A stretch of 64,000 nucleotides of DNA from Pseudoips prasinana (taxonomy: Eukaryota > Arthropoda > Insecta > Lepidoptera > Nolidae). Every line of letters starts with the position of its first letter. Within the stretch, counting starts at the first letter, position 1. The notes under the pieces were generated by a model. It ran no database searches, was not told the origin of the DNA, and saw only the letters and a list, made by a program, of their open reading frames with translations. The stretch covers positions 6,375,001-6,439,000 of the forward strand of contig OX621249.1 in the NCBI GenBank assembly GCA_951640165.1. Reading direction: 5' to 3'. The position numbers were made by a program, and so were the translations under genes. Positions 10,443-22,275 of this stretch are shown here, piece by piece.

Positions 10443-13346
10443 TCATTCCAGTTCAATACAGGAAATACACTTTAAAGTATTTTTCTTGAATGCGCATAAG
10501 GTTTCATTACAAATATCAACGTTAGACAACTTTTCATTATACAATCTACAAGATCTTCTAATAAAACTATTGTGAGCATAACAAGTTCTACTTACGGGAA
10601 TAAAGAATAAATGTTTTCTACGACAAGCTCGTTCACGTCTATGAGGTACTCTAAAGTCAATTGCATGTAATAATGCGGGTGCATCAACAAAATTATTTAA
10701 AATTTTATAGAGGTACATAGCGTCCAAATCACGGCGGTTATTCAAAGGTGAGATATTATACCTTTCTAGAGAAGTCTCATAATCGAAATAATTATTACCA
10801 GTACGATAGTCAAGAGCCCTTACAAACTTCTTTTGAACCCTCTCGATTCTGTCAATATGATTATTGTAAAATGGCCGCCAAACAGAGCTAGCAAAATCTA
10901 AGTGACTCCGTACGTAACTATTATATAAAATTTTATAGGTTAATATTTTTCGGAAAGGCTTGCTGACCCGTAAGATAAAACCCAACTGTTTATAAGCCTT
11001 AGCTAACATAGCATCGATATGCGGAATAAAAGTAAGTTTTGAGTCCAATATAACACCTAGGTCACGTATCTTTGATACTCGTGTCAGTTCTTTATTAGAA
11101 AGTCTATAATTGTAGTTAAGGATTGATCTCTTTCTGCTAAAACTAATGACAAAACATTTATCTGGGTTCAAAAATAAATTGCTAGTATCACAATAGATCT
11201 CAAATGCATTGAGATCCTCTTGCAACAAGTTACAATCTTCTAGGTTTCGGACGATTCGGAAAATTTTTGTGTCGTCAGCATAGAGTAATTGATTTGAATT
11301 AGATAAATTTTTACTTAAGTCATTTATAAATAGAATAAATAATAGTGGTCCCAGATGAGATCCCTGCGGGACGCCGGAGCTTATAAATTTATAATTAGAG
11401 ATATAACCACCAGATACCACAGCTTGGGAACGATTTTCAACATAAGACTTTATCCAACGAAAGAGATCGCCATGTATTCCAAGCCGCCAAAGCTTGAGGA
11501 GCAAGGTATTATGACAAATTTTATCAAACGCCTTGGAAAAATCTGTATACACCGCATCAATTTGTGCATTACTGTCAAGAGCATCAAGAATAATTTCAGT
11601 AAAAGATAACAAATTTGTATCTACACTACGCCCCTTAAAAAAACCATGTTGGTTCGGTATTATATGCCGACTAACAGCTTTAAATAGTTGATCGCTGACA
11701 ATTTTCTCTAAAATTTTACTAAACTGGCAAAGTTTGGAAATAGGACGATACTTCTCGATGTCCTCAGAATTGTCTCCTTTTGGAATCGGCGTAATCAACG
11801 CTCGTTTCCAGATAACAGGCACACAGCCCTCTTTCAACGATCTCACAAAAAGTAAAGTAAGCGGTATTGACAATGCAGATGCACATCTGTTTATTAAAAT
11901 AGGATGAACACCATCAGGTCCTGCCCCTTTATTAATGTCTATTGATTTAAGATATTTGCATACTAATTCATTGGAAAATAAAATATTGTTTATGTCAAAC
12001 ATAGCATCATTACACGGTGGTAGATTCTGTAAGTCAGTGGAGACCATGGTAGACATTTCGAACACCGAATGAAAGTGTTCGTTGAATAAATTACATATTT
12101 GGTCACCATCTGTCGAAGATATTCCCTTATACTTCATAAGTTGTGGCAGACCAGTCTTGGAGAATATAGATTTAAAATAAGTCCAAAAAAATTTAGGGTG
12201 TGTCTTAATTTTAGTCTCAGAGAAATTTATGTAATTATTATAACATTCATTTTCAAATTTTAATGCTTTCTTTCTTAAAAATTTAAAACTGTCGTAATCT
12301 AAAGGGTTTCCATATGTTTTCCACAGCTTATGAAACTTTCGCTTTTCATTTAGTAACCTACGAAGTGGCCGAATATGCCAAGGAGGCTTAGAACTAAATG
12401 TGCGCTGAGGGCGTCGCGGTACGAATTTTTCTATTAAACTATTCAATAAATTGTAAAATTTGTCTACGCATTGTTCTACCGAAAGACTAGAGAAGAGATC
12501 TTGCCAATCAGTTTTAGATAACTCTGAGTTAATTTCATTATAATTTGCATCACGGAAACAATATACAAAAACGGGAGCCGGTTTTAGTGTGGGCAAAAAG
12601 GATAATTTTAGTTCTATTTCAAGGGCCTTACGGTGTGGATCTTCTGGTGTTAGTGGGCTATCACTAGAAAGCACAGCACAATCTTCATTGCAAAGGACCA
12701 AATCCAGAATTCGATCATTAATATTAACTATTGAATTGTATTGTTTTAGACTCGAAAAAGACATAAATTCACGTAACAATTTTGTAAAATAACAACTACT
12801 ATCATTGAGGAGCACGTCCGCACAGTCAGCAATTGACCATTGGGCCTCGGAAATATTAAAATCACCAGTTAATAAAAAAATATCATTAGGGTTTTCCACT
12901 AAAATATGACCACAAACATCAAAAAAATACGTTATGGCATCTTTGTATAAAGAACCATGCGGAATATAAATGCAGCAGATATTTAAATGTTTAGCATAAT
13001 TGCTCTTATGTTGTAATAGTGGTATGGCAATCCAAATGCACTCGGCGGCGGAGGGCGGTGGAGTTGGCCAGTCCCGGCGCATAGGTTGCAGCTTGCGACG
13101 CACGGCCACAGCTACCCCCCCACCACGCACTTCCACCGCACCGCGAGACAAGGGACACCGGTCGTTACGATAAACAATATACCTATCATCAAAAAATTCT
13201 CGGTCATAAAAATTTGATGTTAACCAAGTTTCTGTTATACAGATAAAATCAAAATTTGATTATGAAACCGCCAAAAAAAAATTATGAGATTTTGTACGCA
13301 GGCCCCTAAAATTTTGATAGTAGCCATTTAAAGTATTTAAAGACAT
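10443..13346 (-). pseudogene. LINE ORF2: endonuclease + reverse transcriptase, one premature stop
   Basis: From the ATG at 13346 (MSLNTLNGYYQNFRGL) the frame runs 967 codons with one TAA at 13260-13262. The APE-type endonuclease shows FDFICITETWL near the start and IFLLTGDFN. The reverse transcriptase shows DAVYTDFSKAFD, SSGVPQGSHLGPLLF and LLYADDTKIF, the catalytic YADD. The end LDYETS...LKCISCIELE is a normal C-terminus. The only lesion is the stop at codon 29; initiation downstream would lose the first endonuclease block. The 5' coding stretch 13020-13150 is unusually GC-rich. Its TPRT machinery is probably inactive as encoded. Confidence 0.9.
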
Positions 13347-13774
13347 TATAACATTAAATCACACTTACAAAAATAGTTTGTTTTTATAAGATGTACAAAG
13401 TGAGTAAAAATGGCATAACTACCAAGATTAAAATAAAATAAACCTAATAGACGCAAGCGAGCTGTCCCCATGTTATTTAAATATAAATATAACCTAAAAA
13501 TTATAATAGAGTATTCAGAGTAGAACTTTACAAAATTAATTACATGAACTAATTTTAATAATTTGAACTTTGTATAGTGACACAATAGTTTGTACTTCAT
13601 TTGTATTAAAATATCAGAAAACCAAAATATTATAATTATTTTAAACACAGTAGTGATTAAATGTATTATTTTCTGTACCAATGAGTAATCATAGCAACAA
13701 CAGACCTTAAATACAGGGCAATTAAGCAGCAAATAATTCACCACATAGATGGATATCCAAATAACTAACAAAAG

Positions 13775-14701
13775 TCACTTAATATTATTAAAGTTAAACT
13801 TATTGTTAATTAGCATGACCTTTGAATTGGCTGTTTTACGTGCCAAGATCTTACAATCACGTATCCACAGAAATGCAAGTTTATTCTCTTTCTTTAACAC
13901 TCGGGCTTGCTTAAGCAGTAGTTTATTGGCAGGCGTTAAGTGGTCATTAAGGTACACGTCGCTGGCAGGGCCAAATAACCCTATAGTAGCTGTAGTGAGA
14001 CCTCTAAACGAACGGGTAGCCGACAACAGCTGATCTTTGTAAATGCGGCGGGTAAACTTCACAATAACTGCCGGTGAACGAGTATTTGATGCCGCCCGGT
14101 CGCCCTTCACATCACCTTCACCAACTATGTAACGACGCACACGATGGATGCTATCGATGCTATTCTCCTCGAATTGTAACTTGACTGCCGTGTATATGTT
14201 GCGTATAATAGAAATCAAGTTTTCATCCTTCAAAACTGGTAAACCGGTAATTTCAACGTTATTTATCCTAGCATATTGTTCACGAACATCGTTCTCATAC
14301 TGTAAGCTAGAAATAATTACCGACGTCGCATCAATCTCTGACTGTAGCTTTGAAAATCCATCAATGTGTTTCTCAGAAACTATCATTCTGTCCTCCAAGT
14401 CAGAAAATCGAGACTCCATTTCGTTTATTTTGCAGTTGGTCTCACGCAAAGCTTTGTTGATATTTATGTTATCCTCCTTCAGTGTTAGAATGTTTTGGTT
14501 AATATCAGATAGCGTAGAATGTATCTTCGATAACTCGCTCGATATAGCGGTGCCTACCGCCTCAGACACACTACGACGGATAAGATCACTGAGGTTGTCA
14601 TTCCATTTAGCTTGAGATTTCGCGTCGTGGCCTGGGTCCATTGGTAATTTCGGCTGATTGCGTCTACGCCGACTACTGTTATCACAGTCGTCTCCATCCA
14701 T
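13775..14701 (-). CDS. LINE ORF1 nucleic-acid-binding protein
   Basis: An intact 308-residue frame from the ATG at 14701 (MDGDDCDNSSRRRRNQ). An in-frame extension to 14887 exists but reads like 5'UTR. Residues ~30-130 are heptad-rich (IHSTLSDINQNILTLKE and on), predicting a coiled coil for trimer assembly. The C-terminal half (NVEITGLPVLKDENLI, SIHRVRR, VYLNDHLTPANKLLL) resembles the domain that Pfam groups with LINE ORF1 proteins and baculovirus FP proteins. It should coat the LINE RNA as a chaperone. It precedes ORF2 on the same transcript by about 430 bases. Confidence 0.8.
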   Translation of the reverse strand: MDGDDCDNSSRRRRNQPKLPMDPGHDAKSQAKWNDNLSDLIRRSVSEAVGTAISSELSKIHSTLSDINQNILTLKEDNININKALRETNCKINEMESRFSDLEDRMIVSEKHIDGFSKLQSEIDATSVIISSLQYENDVREQYARINNVEITGLPVLKDENLISIIRNIYTAVKLQFEENSIDSIHRVRRYIVGEGDVKGDRAASNTRSPAVIVKFTRRIYKDQLLSATRSFRGLTTATIGLFGPASDVYLNDHLTPANKLLLKQARVLKKENKLAFLWIRDCKILARKTANSKVMLINNKFNFNNIK

Positions 14702-14967
14702 GGTTCTCGATAGGGTAAAAGTAATTCGCGTAGGACAAGAATATACCGTTGCACTCCCCACCGCCACGGACAAGATCAGCGACGCGAGAAAGAGACGAAC
14801 TGTTTCTATGTATCGGGTCTTTTCCTCCAATGGGCAACTGATAAGGAACACTAAATGCACTGTATTAAAGACGACTTTTGTTTGCACTAGAATTTAGAAA
14901 TCTTATTACGATGTGAAGCACTACCACCTTCGACAAGTGTCTGGAGCCAACTGAAGATATATTCTCC

Positions 14968-15166
14968 ATTTTTCTCTTCTGTACGATGATAGGAGCACAG
15001 TCATTTTATTCTTTAACTCCGGCACAGGGATTCCCATTTCACTACTGATTTCTCTCCAAGCATCTTCTCTCAGCGATTTGTTGTGATACGAAGAACTTTT
15101 GCTATTCCACAGCAGTTCTTTTGTACCATACAGTTGTATTAACTTACGACAACTTTGGTTATCCAT
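14968..15166 (-). pseudogene. Harbinger MADF/Myb-like DNA-binding protein, upstream half
   Basis: Starts MDNQSCRKLIQLYGTK at the ATG at 15166, just inside the right end of the element. It continues LLWNSKSSSYHNKSLREDAW, REISSEMGIP, LKNKMTVLLSSYRREK, the MADF domain (three-helix, Myb-related) that Harbinger elements encode as their second protein. It is cut by the LINE right after SSYRREK; the frame beyond that point (RIYLQLAPDTCRRW) is LINE sequence. Confidence 0.85.
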
Positions 15167-15374
15167 AATGGGAGCGCACAAACACAAAAAAATACGTGTC
15201 CGTCTCAATTGGCGCGCGCGCCGCGACTGATGCGTGGTAAAAAACCGACAGCCGACGGAACGGACCGCTCCAACGAACACAAAGGCGCGCGTTCCAAAAT
15301 GGTATCCATTTCGCGCGACTGTAGCGCGCGCCAATGTTCGATCTCTTGGAGCGCATAATCGATACGCAGCTTTA

Positions 15375-15830
15375 GAAATGTAAGGGCACAATCGATCGCA
15401 GTAAACAGATTCTGGTTATATGGGTAAATTCCTGTTTCGCGAAAGCCGGCTTGAATGTTGGAACATGTTATGACATGTTCCATCATTCAAGCCGGTTTAC
15501 CGAAGGGCATAGCAGACGCTACAATCACACGTGGAATTTACAGCCTTCTTTTAAGGGCCATATGCGGATCGATCGAGCGCCCGGAGCTTGTGAGAGCAAT
15601 GATGAGGAAAGGACAATACGACAAATCCATTGTTCTTGCTATAGTCTAGTGTGTTTATGTGTACGTGTAAGAATGGTTATCTAGTACGTGTAACACTTTG
15701 TGTGACAGACAAGCCTTATAATGCTTTTGAAAGTGTTCTAGACAATGCAGGAATGATTCATCTTGCATCCAACCTGAGGGATTTGCAGTTATGGGACACC
15801 CTATTTGCCCATCCCTAATAAAATGGTATT
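15375..15830 (-). pseudogene. pogo/Tigger-like transposase, DDE core
   Basis: The minus strand reads CPITANPSGWMQDESFLHCL, then VLHVLDNHSYT, then NNGFVVLSFPHHCSHKLRAL and DRSAYGPLKRRL, then NIQAGFRETGIYPYNQNLF. These are the DDE_1 landmarks of pogo/Tigger transposases (LDNH with catalytic D, FPPH.SH.LQPLD with the last D, GF..TGIYP.N). A TAA follows RRL, and a palindrome at 15446-15495 inserts foreign codons before NIQAGF. The gene continues at 7500-8137 and 6090-6245. The N-terminal DNA-binding part is not seen; it may lie beyond 39896. Confidence 0.8.
15446..15495. repeat. near-perfect 23-bp palindrome inside the pogo-like gene
   Basis: Arms CCGGCTTGAATGTTGGAACA... (15446-15468) and its reverse complement (15473-15495) differ at one position, with a 4-base loop. 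It replaces coding sequence just before NIQAGF and duplicates part of the AGF codons in reverse, so it arose after the gene. Confidence 0.9.
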
Positions 15831-15959
15831 ACTAATATAACACATTAAAAATAATCACTATCCCTTATTCTACAAGAGTCATAGTAATCACAAAATAAAC
15901 ATAATATGATCGATAATGTCAGAAGTAAAAAACTTACTTTTGGGTAGTAAAAAACAATA

Positions 15960-16041
15960 ATGTACATTTCAACCGCGCGGCCACTTCGTAAATTTTGATG
16001 AAACTTTGCCAGGAATTAGTAATAATTTGTTACTATACGTA
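15960..16041 (+). repeat. foldback left arm, outer piece
   Basis: Matches the reverse complement of 39806-39886 almost exactly and stops at TA, where the IS630-like element is inserted. The arm resumes at 22517. Confidence 0.92.
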
Positions 16042-16366
16042 CAACCCGGCCGCGATAACTAGACACCTGGCTCAAATGACATTTGTCTATAGTACTGAGT
16101 GCAAAAAAATGATAGTGCGTGCTGTACTTTTTGTACGTACTGTTTTATAATTTATTACCTACTGAGATAAAACAAGTACTAATGACGAATGTAGTATTTT
16201 TGACTTCATTATCATTACAATTTGGAGCAGTAACTTACCAATATTCGTATTAATATTTTTTTTTATAAAATTAAGTTCATTCTTGTTAAAGTAAGAAGTA
16301 GGTAGAACAATTAATTTCTTACAGTAATAAAACAAAAAAGGATGTTATATTCATTTATTACTAAAA

Positions 16367-16872
16367 TTATAACGAATCGTCACTCAATTCTTCTATACCA
16401 GACATATTATTATCGCTGTCATTTTCTGTGTCTTCGCTTTCAGAAGAAGTCTCTTCTCCTCCAAGAGAAATAATGAATTCCCTTTCTCGGTGTTCTTGAA
16501 GTCGATCTTTCACCCAGTATTCTTCCTCCAGTCTCTGGACATGATTAACTTCTTTTTTCCAGTCCGCAACTGAAATTGACTGGATTGCTTCTCTAGTCAA
16601 CTTTTCAATAAGTCTTTCAGACTGATCTATATTTTTGTCTGCCTCCCTTTGTTTAACTAAATTCCAGATGTATTCTATTGGATTTAGATCACAGTGGTAG
16701 GGTGGCAGACGTAAAACCTCGTGGCCATGCTCCCTCAACAGTTCGTCTACCACATATCTTTTTTCTGTCTTATTTAATTTTATGATGTGGTATAATTCTG
16801 GCTTCGTCATCTTTTCATCAAAACTTATATTATTTTTGGTAAGCCAGCTTTGCATCTCACTTTTGAGTGATG
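16367..16872 (-). pseudogene. IS630-like transposase, C-terminal half
   Basis: Reads SSLKSEMQSWLTKNN, then HEVLRLPPYHCDLNPIEYIW (the third catalytic region, with E in NPIE), then SISVADWKKEVNHV and an acidic serine-rich tail ending at a normal stop. The first two catalytic aspartates are in the other half at 20944-22275. Across the P element the frame joins as EKIPCQSS-LKSEM, so this half itself is undamaged. Confidence 0.88.
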
Positions 16873-16880
16873 ACTGGCAA

Positions 16881-19800
16881 CATAGAGGTAAATGGATAGA
16901 GAAGCTATCGTAAGCAAAATTCTTGCTCCATTTTGGAAAGAATTAAAACTAAAGTTCGCTGCAGCGTTAAAATATTAGCTACGTCGTCTAACCAAACTAT
17001 TAAAACATGCAGCGCTAGATCGCTTACAGAGTACAGTTTTCTCGCGACCAAAACGTCGTAAGCGCCGGGAATTTCATGGCGCTTCCGCGTTTCGTTCAAC
17101 GTAGTGTAACAACATGACGCCCTTATAGATTATACACCGCAGAAGAGATACAACCTCGATGCGGCTTTTGTACCTACAAAATTTCATTAAAGTAAATTCA
17201 TTATATTCTATTTCAAAATTTATAACTGATAAATAAATAAATAAAAAAAATGGTAAAGTAGAAAAGTAAAGGACAATGATTTGTTAAACGTTTATTTATA
17301 CACAATTACGTTTACAATAGTTTAAAAATAAAATCAAATTAATTAAACTCGCACCTCAGTGAGGCTTCCATAGCTAAATGACAAACTTTGCGGTTGAAAA
17401 AAGCTAGCAATCAATGTATATCTCAGTTTCCTTCAAATAGGATAAGTTTTGTCAGTTTCTGTCTTTTTGTTGAAAAATGTATGTCGGGATCTGTTTTGGC
17501 TTCGTGGTGTAATCTTATTTTGGCGTATTTTTCAATCACAGCTCTGATCAAATGTGTTCTGTGATTTAGTGTACCTGGCTGTTGTAAAGAGTGTAAATAT
17601 AGTGAATTGAATATATCTGAGTTCAGAAACAGTTTTAATGTATTTGATACAATTGTATTTATGTTGCTAAATTTCCTGGGCAAATTTTTACCGTGTCCTT
17701 TGTATTTTATCAAATGAAGTATCAGTGTTTCTGTTTTCAAGCAAATTTTGTAAACTTCTTCAGTTGAATAGCACAGTCCTCCCATATCTTTTAGCTGAAT
17801 CAATTTGTGGTGCCATGTTCGAACTGACGTAACCAAGCAAGAAATGCACTCTTCACATTTAAGTTCTTTATTCAACTTTCTTGATACATAGCCTGATATA
17901 TAGCCCACGATCAATTTTTTAGCAGTTGTTAATTGTTCCGCATTTAAACGATCAGCAAGAATTGTACAATTTGTTTCCGCAAGTCTGTCAGAGTCCATAG
18001 TTCTTTCGTTTTCAAGTATCTGAAATTCTTCTTCGTCGTGTCTGTTCATTATAGCTGTATCATTAATAACATCCACTGAAGAAGAAGAATTCAGTATTGT
18101 GAAGTTATCCAGTGGGATGCAATTCCCTGTGAAAGATGACCGCAGCTCTAGATGATTAAGCACTTTTTTATATGCAGCTCGATATTGCAAAACATTTGGG
18201 TTATTATTATTCCCACCGTGTCTCCGGATGCAACCAAAAAACAGCTCCAAGTGATCTTGGCTTAGTCTGTAGGTAGATAAATATTTAATCACCGATTTTT
18301 CCACCAACGCCGAATATAACCCTTTGAGACTTTCTATGCATATTAGTGCACCAACAAATCCAGTCTTATTTTTCGATTCAACTATCAGCTTCTTCGAAAT
18401 GCGTAATAGTATTCTTGGTTCCCGATTTGGCATTCGGATTTCTCGCCTTTGTTTTAGATGGAACTGCAGCCTGCTAATGTATTTTTTGGCATTCTCTAAA
18501 AAAGCGAAAATTTCTTCACTGTTTTTGCAATCAAGGGGTCTTTTGTATCCATAAAAATGGCAAGATTGAGAATTAAGTACATCAAAAAGATTATTCATTG
18601 TAGTAATAAATTTCACTGTACCTTCGGAGTTCTGAAATTGAGAGGATTTCAACTCCTTATCGCAAAGAATTAGTGCGTTCGCAACACTCATGCTCAGTAA
18701 TTGTGTTGCTAGCTTTACTTTCATCACTTGATTGCGAAAGTGAATATGCCGGGGAGACAACTTATTGGCAAAGTTAAGTCCTTCACTTTGTTGTAATTTG
18801 GTCAAATTAACAAGAAGATGCCATTTTATAAGTTGGTCATCTTCATCATAGAGACGTTTTTTGTTCTCAAATGTGTTTCGTATAAGTTTTATAACATGGC
18901 AAGGGTCAACTAATACGTATACTTTGTCTGAAGTAGAGGGATGTATAAAATATGTTTTAAGGTTATCTATATCTGAAAAATCACATCCTAGTTTTTCAAC
19001 AGCCTTAAAATTTGCCGGACACCCATCGAAAGTGATACTGGGTACAAGAACTCCTACCTCAGAGCATTTGTTTAAACAAATTCTTATTAAAGATGCCTTT
19101 GTATCAGCACTGATACCTGCGGCTAAAAAGTAGCCTACAGGAATTTTCCAGTTTTCTGACATAGAAACAAGCATAAATACTAACACTTGCGTTGCTACTT
19201 CTTCTTCTTGGCCTTCTACAGGACAGTCTCCGAAATTTACATATCCTAACTTTTTGTGCTTGAACAGTTTTTGCTTCCTCAATGCCATTTCATCGAAAAC
19301 AAGAGAGCAAATAACCGTTTTGGAAGTCGAATCAGATTTAAGTTTTAAGCTTTTGAAAGATTCATCTGTAAATCCTGGTTCGGCGTTAATACTTCCATAC
19401 CACTTGCTGAGAGTCCGAGGATGGGGTAAAGCATTTTGGAAAAATTGGCGGACGTATTTATAAGCAGCTGGTGAATAGTAATTGCAAGTGAGAGCAAATT
19501 TTCGTATGCTTGGAGAGTACTTAATTTTTTTTTTAGATTTTCTTATCTTATGTAACGTATTAGAATACATCTCTACTACTTCAGCTTTTTTCACCAACTC
19601 ATTCTCTATTTCTTTATTAATTCCGAATTTTCTTTTCAATTGTTTAAGAATTTCAGTTAAAGTTCCTGTTTTCTTCTGAAGATACTTATTTTGCCGTTGT
19701 AATTTTATAATTTTTTGTGACAATACCTTTTTTGCAGCAGATACTTTCCTTAAATCTTTTTTCAACTTAATTTTTCGGGGTGTATCAAAAATTGATTCAG

Positions 19801-20935
19801 AGTCAGAAATTTGCATTTTGTCTAAAGATGTTGGAGAAAACAGTGGATTTTTGTCAGTATATTCTGAAGGATTACTACAAGGAATAGCCGACTTCTTAAG
19901 AAAACGCTTTCCAGCTTTAGTCGTATAAATATCACCATCTCGAAAGTGTGCAGAGCAGACAAACGAATATTTTGTAGGAAGCCACGTGTCTTCGCTCCTA
20001 TCCTTCTGAAGAATTTTTATCCATTCTTCTCTTTTCGAATGACCCGGGTGAATAAACCTGAAATATATAGGTGAATACTTAAGTACCAGTAGGTAGGTAA
20101 AGAATTGAAAAAATGGCTAGTATTGAACTACCAGATTTAATAAAATATTGAACCAAGAAAATTTTTTTATCACCAAAAATAATAAACGTGCACCAAATTT
20201 TTAATACCAGTGAAATTATAACCAAAAATATTACATTTTGCTCATACAGTATAGAAATAACACCAAAATTAATTATTGTTTACCAAAAACTGTAACCAAA
20301 AAATTATGTTTTTACACTTTTCCCAGTAAATATAAAGACAAACTTACCGATGAAAACTGACACCTGATGATTCGCTTACATTTCTCGATGTATTTTTGCA
20401 GTATCGAAATACGCACGTCGTCATATTTTCTGAAATTTGTCAAACATTAGTTTATATTATATACTAAAAATATAGAACGTAAAATAATTATTCAAAAATA
20501 ACAAACCGGTTATAAAATAAATTAAAACATTTTCTAAAAACACCACGTGAAGTCCGTGTTCAGACGTATGTTTTTACCTACAACCGGTTTTGTAATGGAA
20601 CATCTGCATGATTTAGTCTATGATTGTACATGGCGTAGCATTTAAATGAACATTTATCTTTTCTCTTGTGGTATTACGATATTATTACATATTTATTCAC
20701 TTGAACAACAAATGATTTTACTTACTGGCCTTCTCAATTGTTATTTACGTCCAAGTTCACACTTTTATTCGAATTATCGTACTTTAACGTAATATTAGCG
20801 CCGCTCCGTACGCGCCCAAGCTCAATGAACGTCGAAGTCGCACTAAAGTAAGGTGTACGGACTGCAGTACAGTTCAGTTGAACAGAGCGAGTGTTCGGAT
20901 CGCGAAATCTAGTGCGTAGTACATATATATCGATG
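16881..20935 (-). mobile_element. P element (THAP-type) with 8-bp target duplication, apparently intact gene
   Basis: The direct duplication ACTGGCAA lies at 16873-16880 and 20936-20943. The element then runs CATAGAGG...CGATG, so both ends start CAT, as in known P elements, although the inverted repeats beyond that are poor. The match in fact extends to GATGACTGGCAA (12 bp) because the right end ends in GATG. Removal with one duplicate restores the IS630-like transposase frame exactly. It carries one gene, which reads as functional. Confidence 0.85.
17423..20424 (-). CDS. P-element/THAP9-like transposase (two exons, intact)
   Basis: Exon 1 is 20348-20424 and exon 2 is 17423-20057; the donor CATCG|GTAAGTT and acceptor ATATTTCAG|G join in frame (HRFIHPGHS), giving 903 residues without a stop. 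The N-terminal THAP zinc finger is complete: C-x4-C in MTTCVFRYC, then FVCSAHF (C-x2-H) and RFLKKSAIPC. A coiled coil follows (LSQKIIKLQRQNKYLQKKTG). The RNase-H-like core has LVFDEMALRKQ (catalytic D), ITFDGCPANFKAVEKLG, and DPCHVIKLIRN in the GTP-binding insertion region. DHLELFFGCIRRHGGNNNNP is the signature P-element C-terminal block with the catalytic E. Intron 20058-20347 is AT-rich. Expected to act in the nucleus as a GTP-dependent transposase; expression is unknown. Confidence 0.9.
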
Positions 20936-20943
20936 ACTGGCAA

Positions 20944-22275
20944 GGTATTTTTTCGGCTTGTGTTGAGTGATACGGCGCGTTATCTATTACAACTATGCCG
21001 TTTGGAGGCAAGTTTGGCAACAACTTTTCGTTGAGCCACTTAACAAAATTTTTTGTGTCCATCTCGTCGTGGTAATCGCCTGTCTTGCTTTATATTTATA
21101 TAATAACTCGGCCCCGGGGATGAAACCATATTCGCCACCCGCATGAACGAGAATCCAACGTTGGCCGGGATTGCTATTTTTCTTTATACTAGCGTCGCTA
21201 CTATTCTGCCAGCATTTTCTTACTGTGTAGTGAGAATGTATCCAGGTTTCATCTACATACGTCACCGGTTTTTTGTCCGGTCCGAGGTCGTTATTCTCTT
21301 TCATTCGTCGCAGGTATCGAGCCCTCCAGGCAGCGATATCAGGCTTTTGTATCAAAACCAATCGGGCATTCTTGAATTTCTTAAATTTGTATCCCAAATG
21401 ATCCTTTAAGATGAGCCGCAAAGTAGTCCTCTCACCTGTAAAAAAGAGTATTTTTTATAATTTAAGTTCATTTCCTCATCGTAAAAATATTCTATTAGGT
21501 ACCAAAATTTTAGCCAGGTATTATATAAAATAGTAATAAAAAACAACAAAATCGTGAGTACGCTTTATGCAAAAAAGTATTCGAGCGATCGAGACAGAGT
21601 GAATGCGAAGCACAATAGAACACAAGCCACCGGGAACACAGCCCAGTTCCGAGTTCCCAGTTCCGGGAATTCTTTTGTAGGTATAATATTTTCGAGAACT
21701 GCATAGCGTACGGAACCGTAAACATTCTTTAGAAAACAAAAAAAAACCACCCTGACAGTACTTGACACATATACGATATTAGAGAGAAACACACTTACCC
21801 GGAAAATTCAAATCCTTTTTTGCAGCGGCCAATATTTTCTTCAGCGTAGGGACTTCCTTTTTGACAGTGTAGAAACTGTTGATTAAGTTTCTCAGGGCAA
21901 CTAAGTCGAAATTGTCCAAATTTATTCTTTTCCGTGGTTTTCTCTTCTTGCCAGGTGTTGACGGTTCATTTGATGGTCCGGGTAATTGGGCAGACGTCGA
22001 AGTACTCGGCACCGGTAGAATTGATGGTGTTACTGGTTTTACTTGCTTTTTTATTCTCATTAATGTACTTTTAGATATACCAGTAGCCGCGCAAGTTCTA
22101 TTTATCGGTTGATCCACCGGAATCATAAACTTTTTATAAAATTTTTCATGCTCATAACTTTTTTAGGGTCCACAGGAATCAGGAATTTGCTAACTTCCTT
22201 CTCACGTTCAAAAAAAGCCAACACCTTGAGTACCTTGAGTAAGGCCCTCTCTTTACTGTGTATGGTTTTACCCAT
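20944..22275 (-). pseudogene. IS630-like transposase, N-terminal half, frameshifted
   Basis: Starts MGKTIHSKERALLKVLKV at 22275. A frame change occurs near 22130, inside a partial repetition of the FLIPVD/FMIPVD codons; then NRTCAATGISKSTLMRIK (helix-turn-helix) and a proline/serine linker with the basic KKRKPRKR. An intron follows (donor GGTAAGTG near 21793, acceptor TTTTTTACAG near 21436). Exon 2 reads LKDHLGYKFKKFKNARLV, TYVDETWIHSHYTVRK (first catalytic D), GQRWILVHAGGEYGFIPGA; after another frame change near 21090 it reads NGIVVIDNAPYHSTQAEK (second D). This is the IS630-type DDE protein common in insects and aphids. Confidence 0.85.

Larger units (their letters stand above)
10214..14967 (-). 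mobile_element. CR1/Jockey-like LINE inserted in the Harbinger MADF gene
   Basis: A two-ORF non-LTR element on the minus strand. Its 3' end on the left is a (TAAA)n-type tail (ATTTATTTATTTATTATTT on plus). Its 5' end is placed where the MADF reading frame stops matching, near 14967. A short duplication ATTT is compatible with both edges but is not diagnostic. ORF1 and ORF2 are nearly complete, with a single nonsense codon in ORF2, so this is a young, near full-length copy. Confidence 0.85.
8141..15371. mobile_element. PIF/Harbinger element with TTA target duplication, carrying a nested LINE
   Basis: Left end AGCTGCGTATCGATTATGCG and right end its reverse complement, 24 bp in all, flanked by TTA (8138-8140 and 15372-15374), the 3-bp TSD of PIF/Harbinger. 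Removing the element and one TTA restores the host minus-strand reading ...ALTFL-TDRPNPE... of the pogo-like gene, which confirms the borders. It holds both standard Harbinger genes in convergent orientation: a DDE transposase (plus) and a MADF/Myb-like DNA-binding protein (minus). The latter is split by a LINE at 10214-14967. Without the LINE the element would be about 2.5 kb. Confidence 0.92.

Noticed and set aside
14148..14615. 155-codon plus-strand frame
   Set aside because: Antisense shadow of LINE ORF1.
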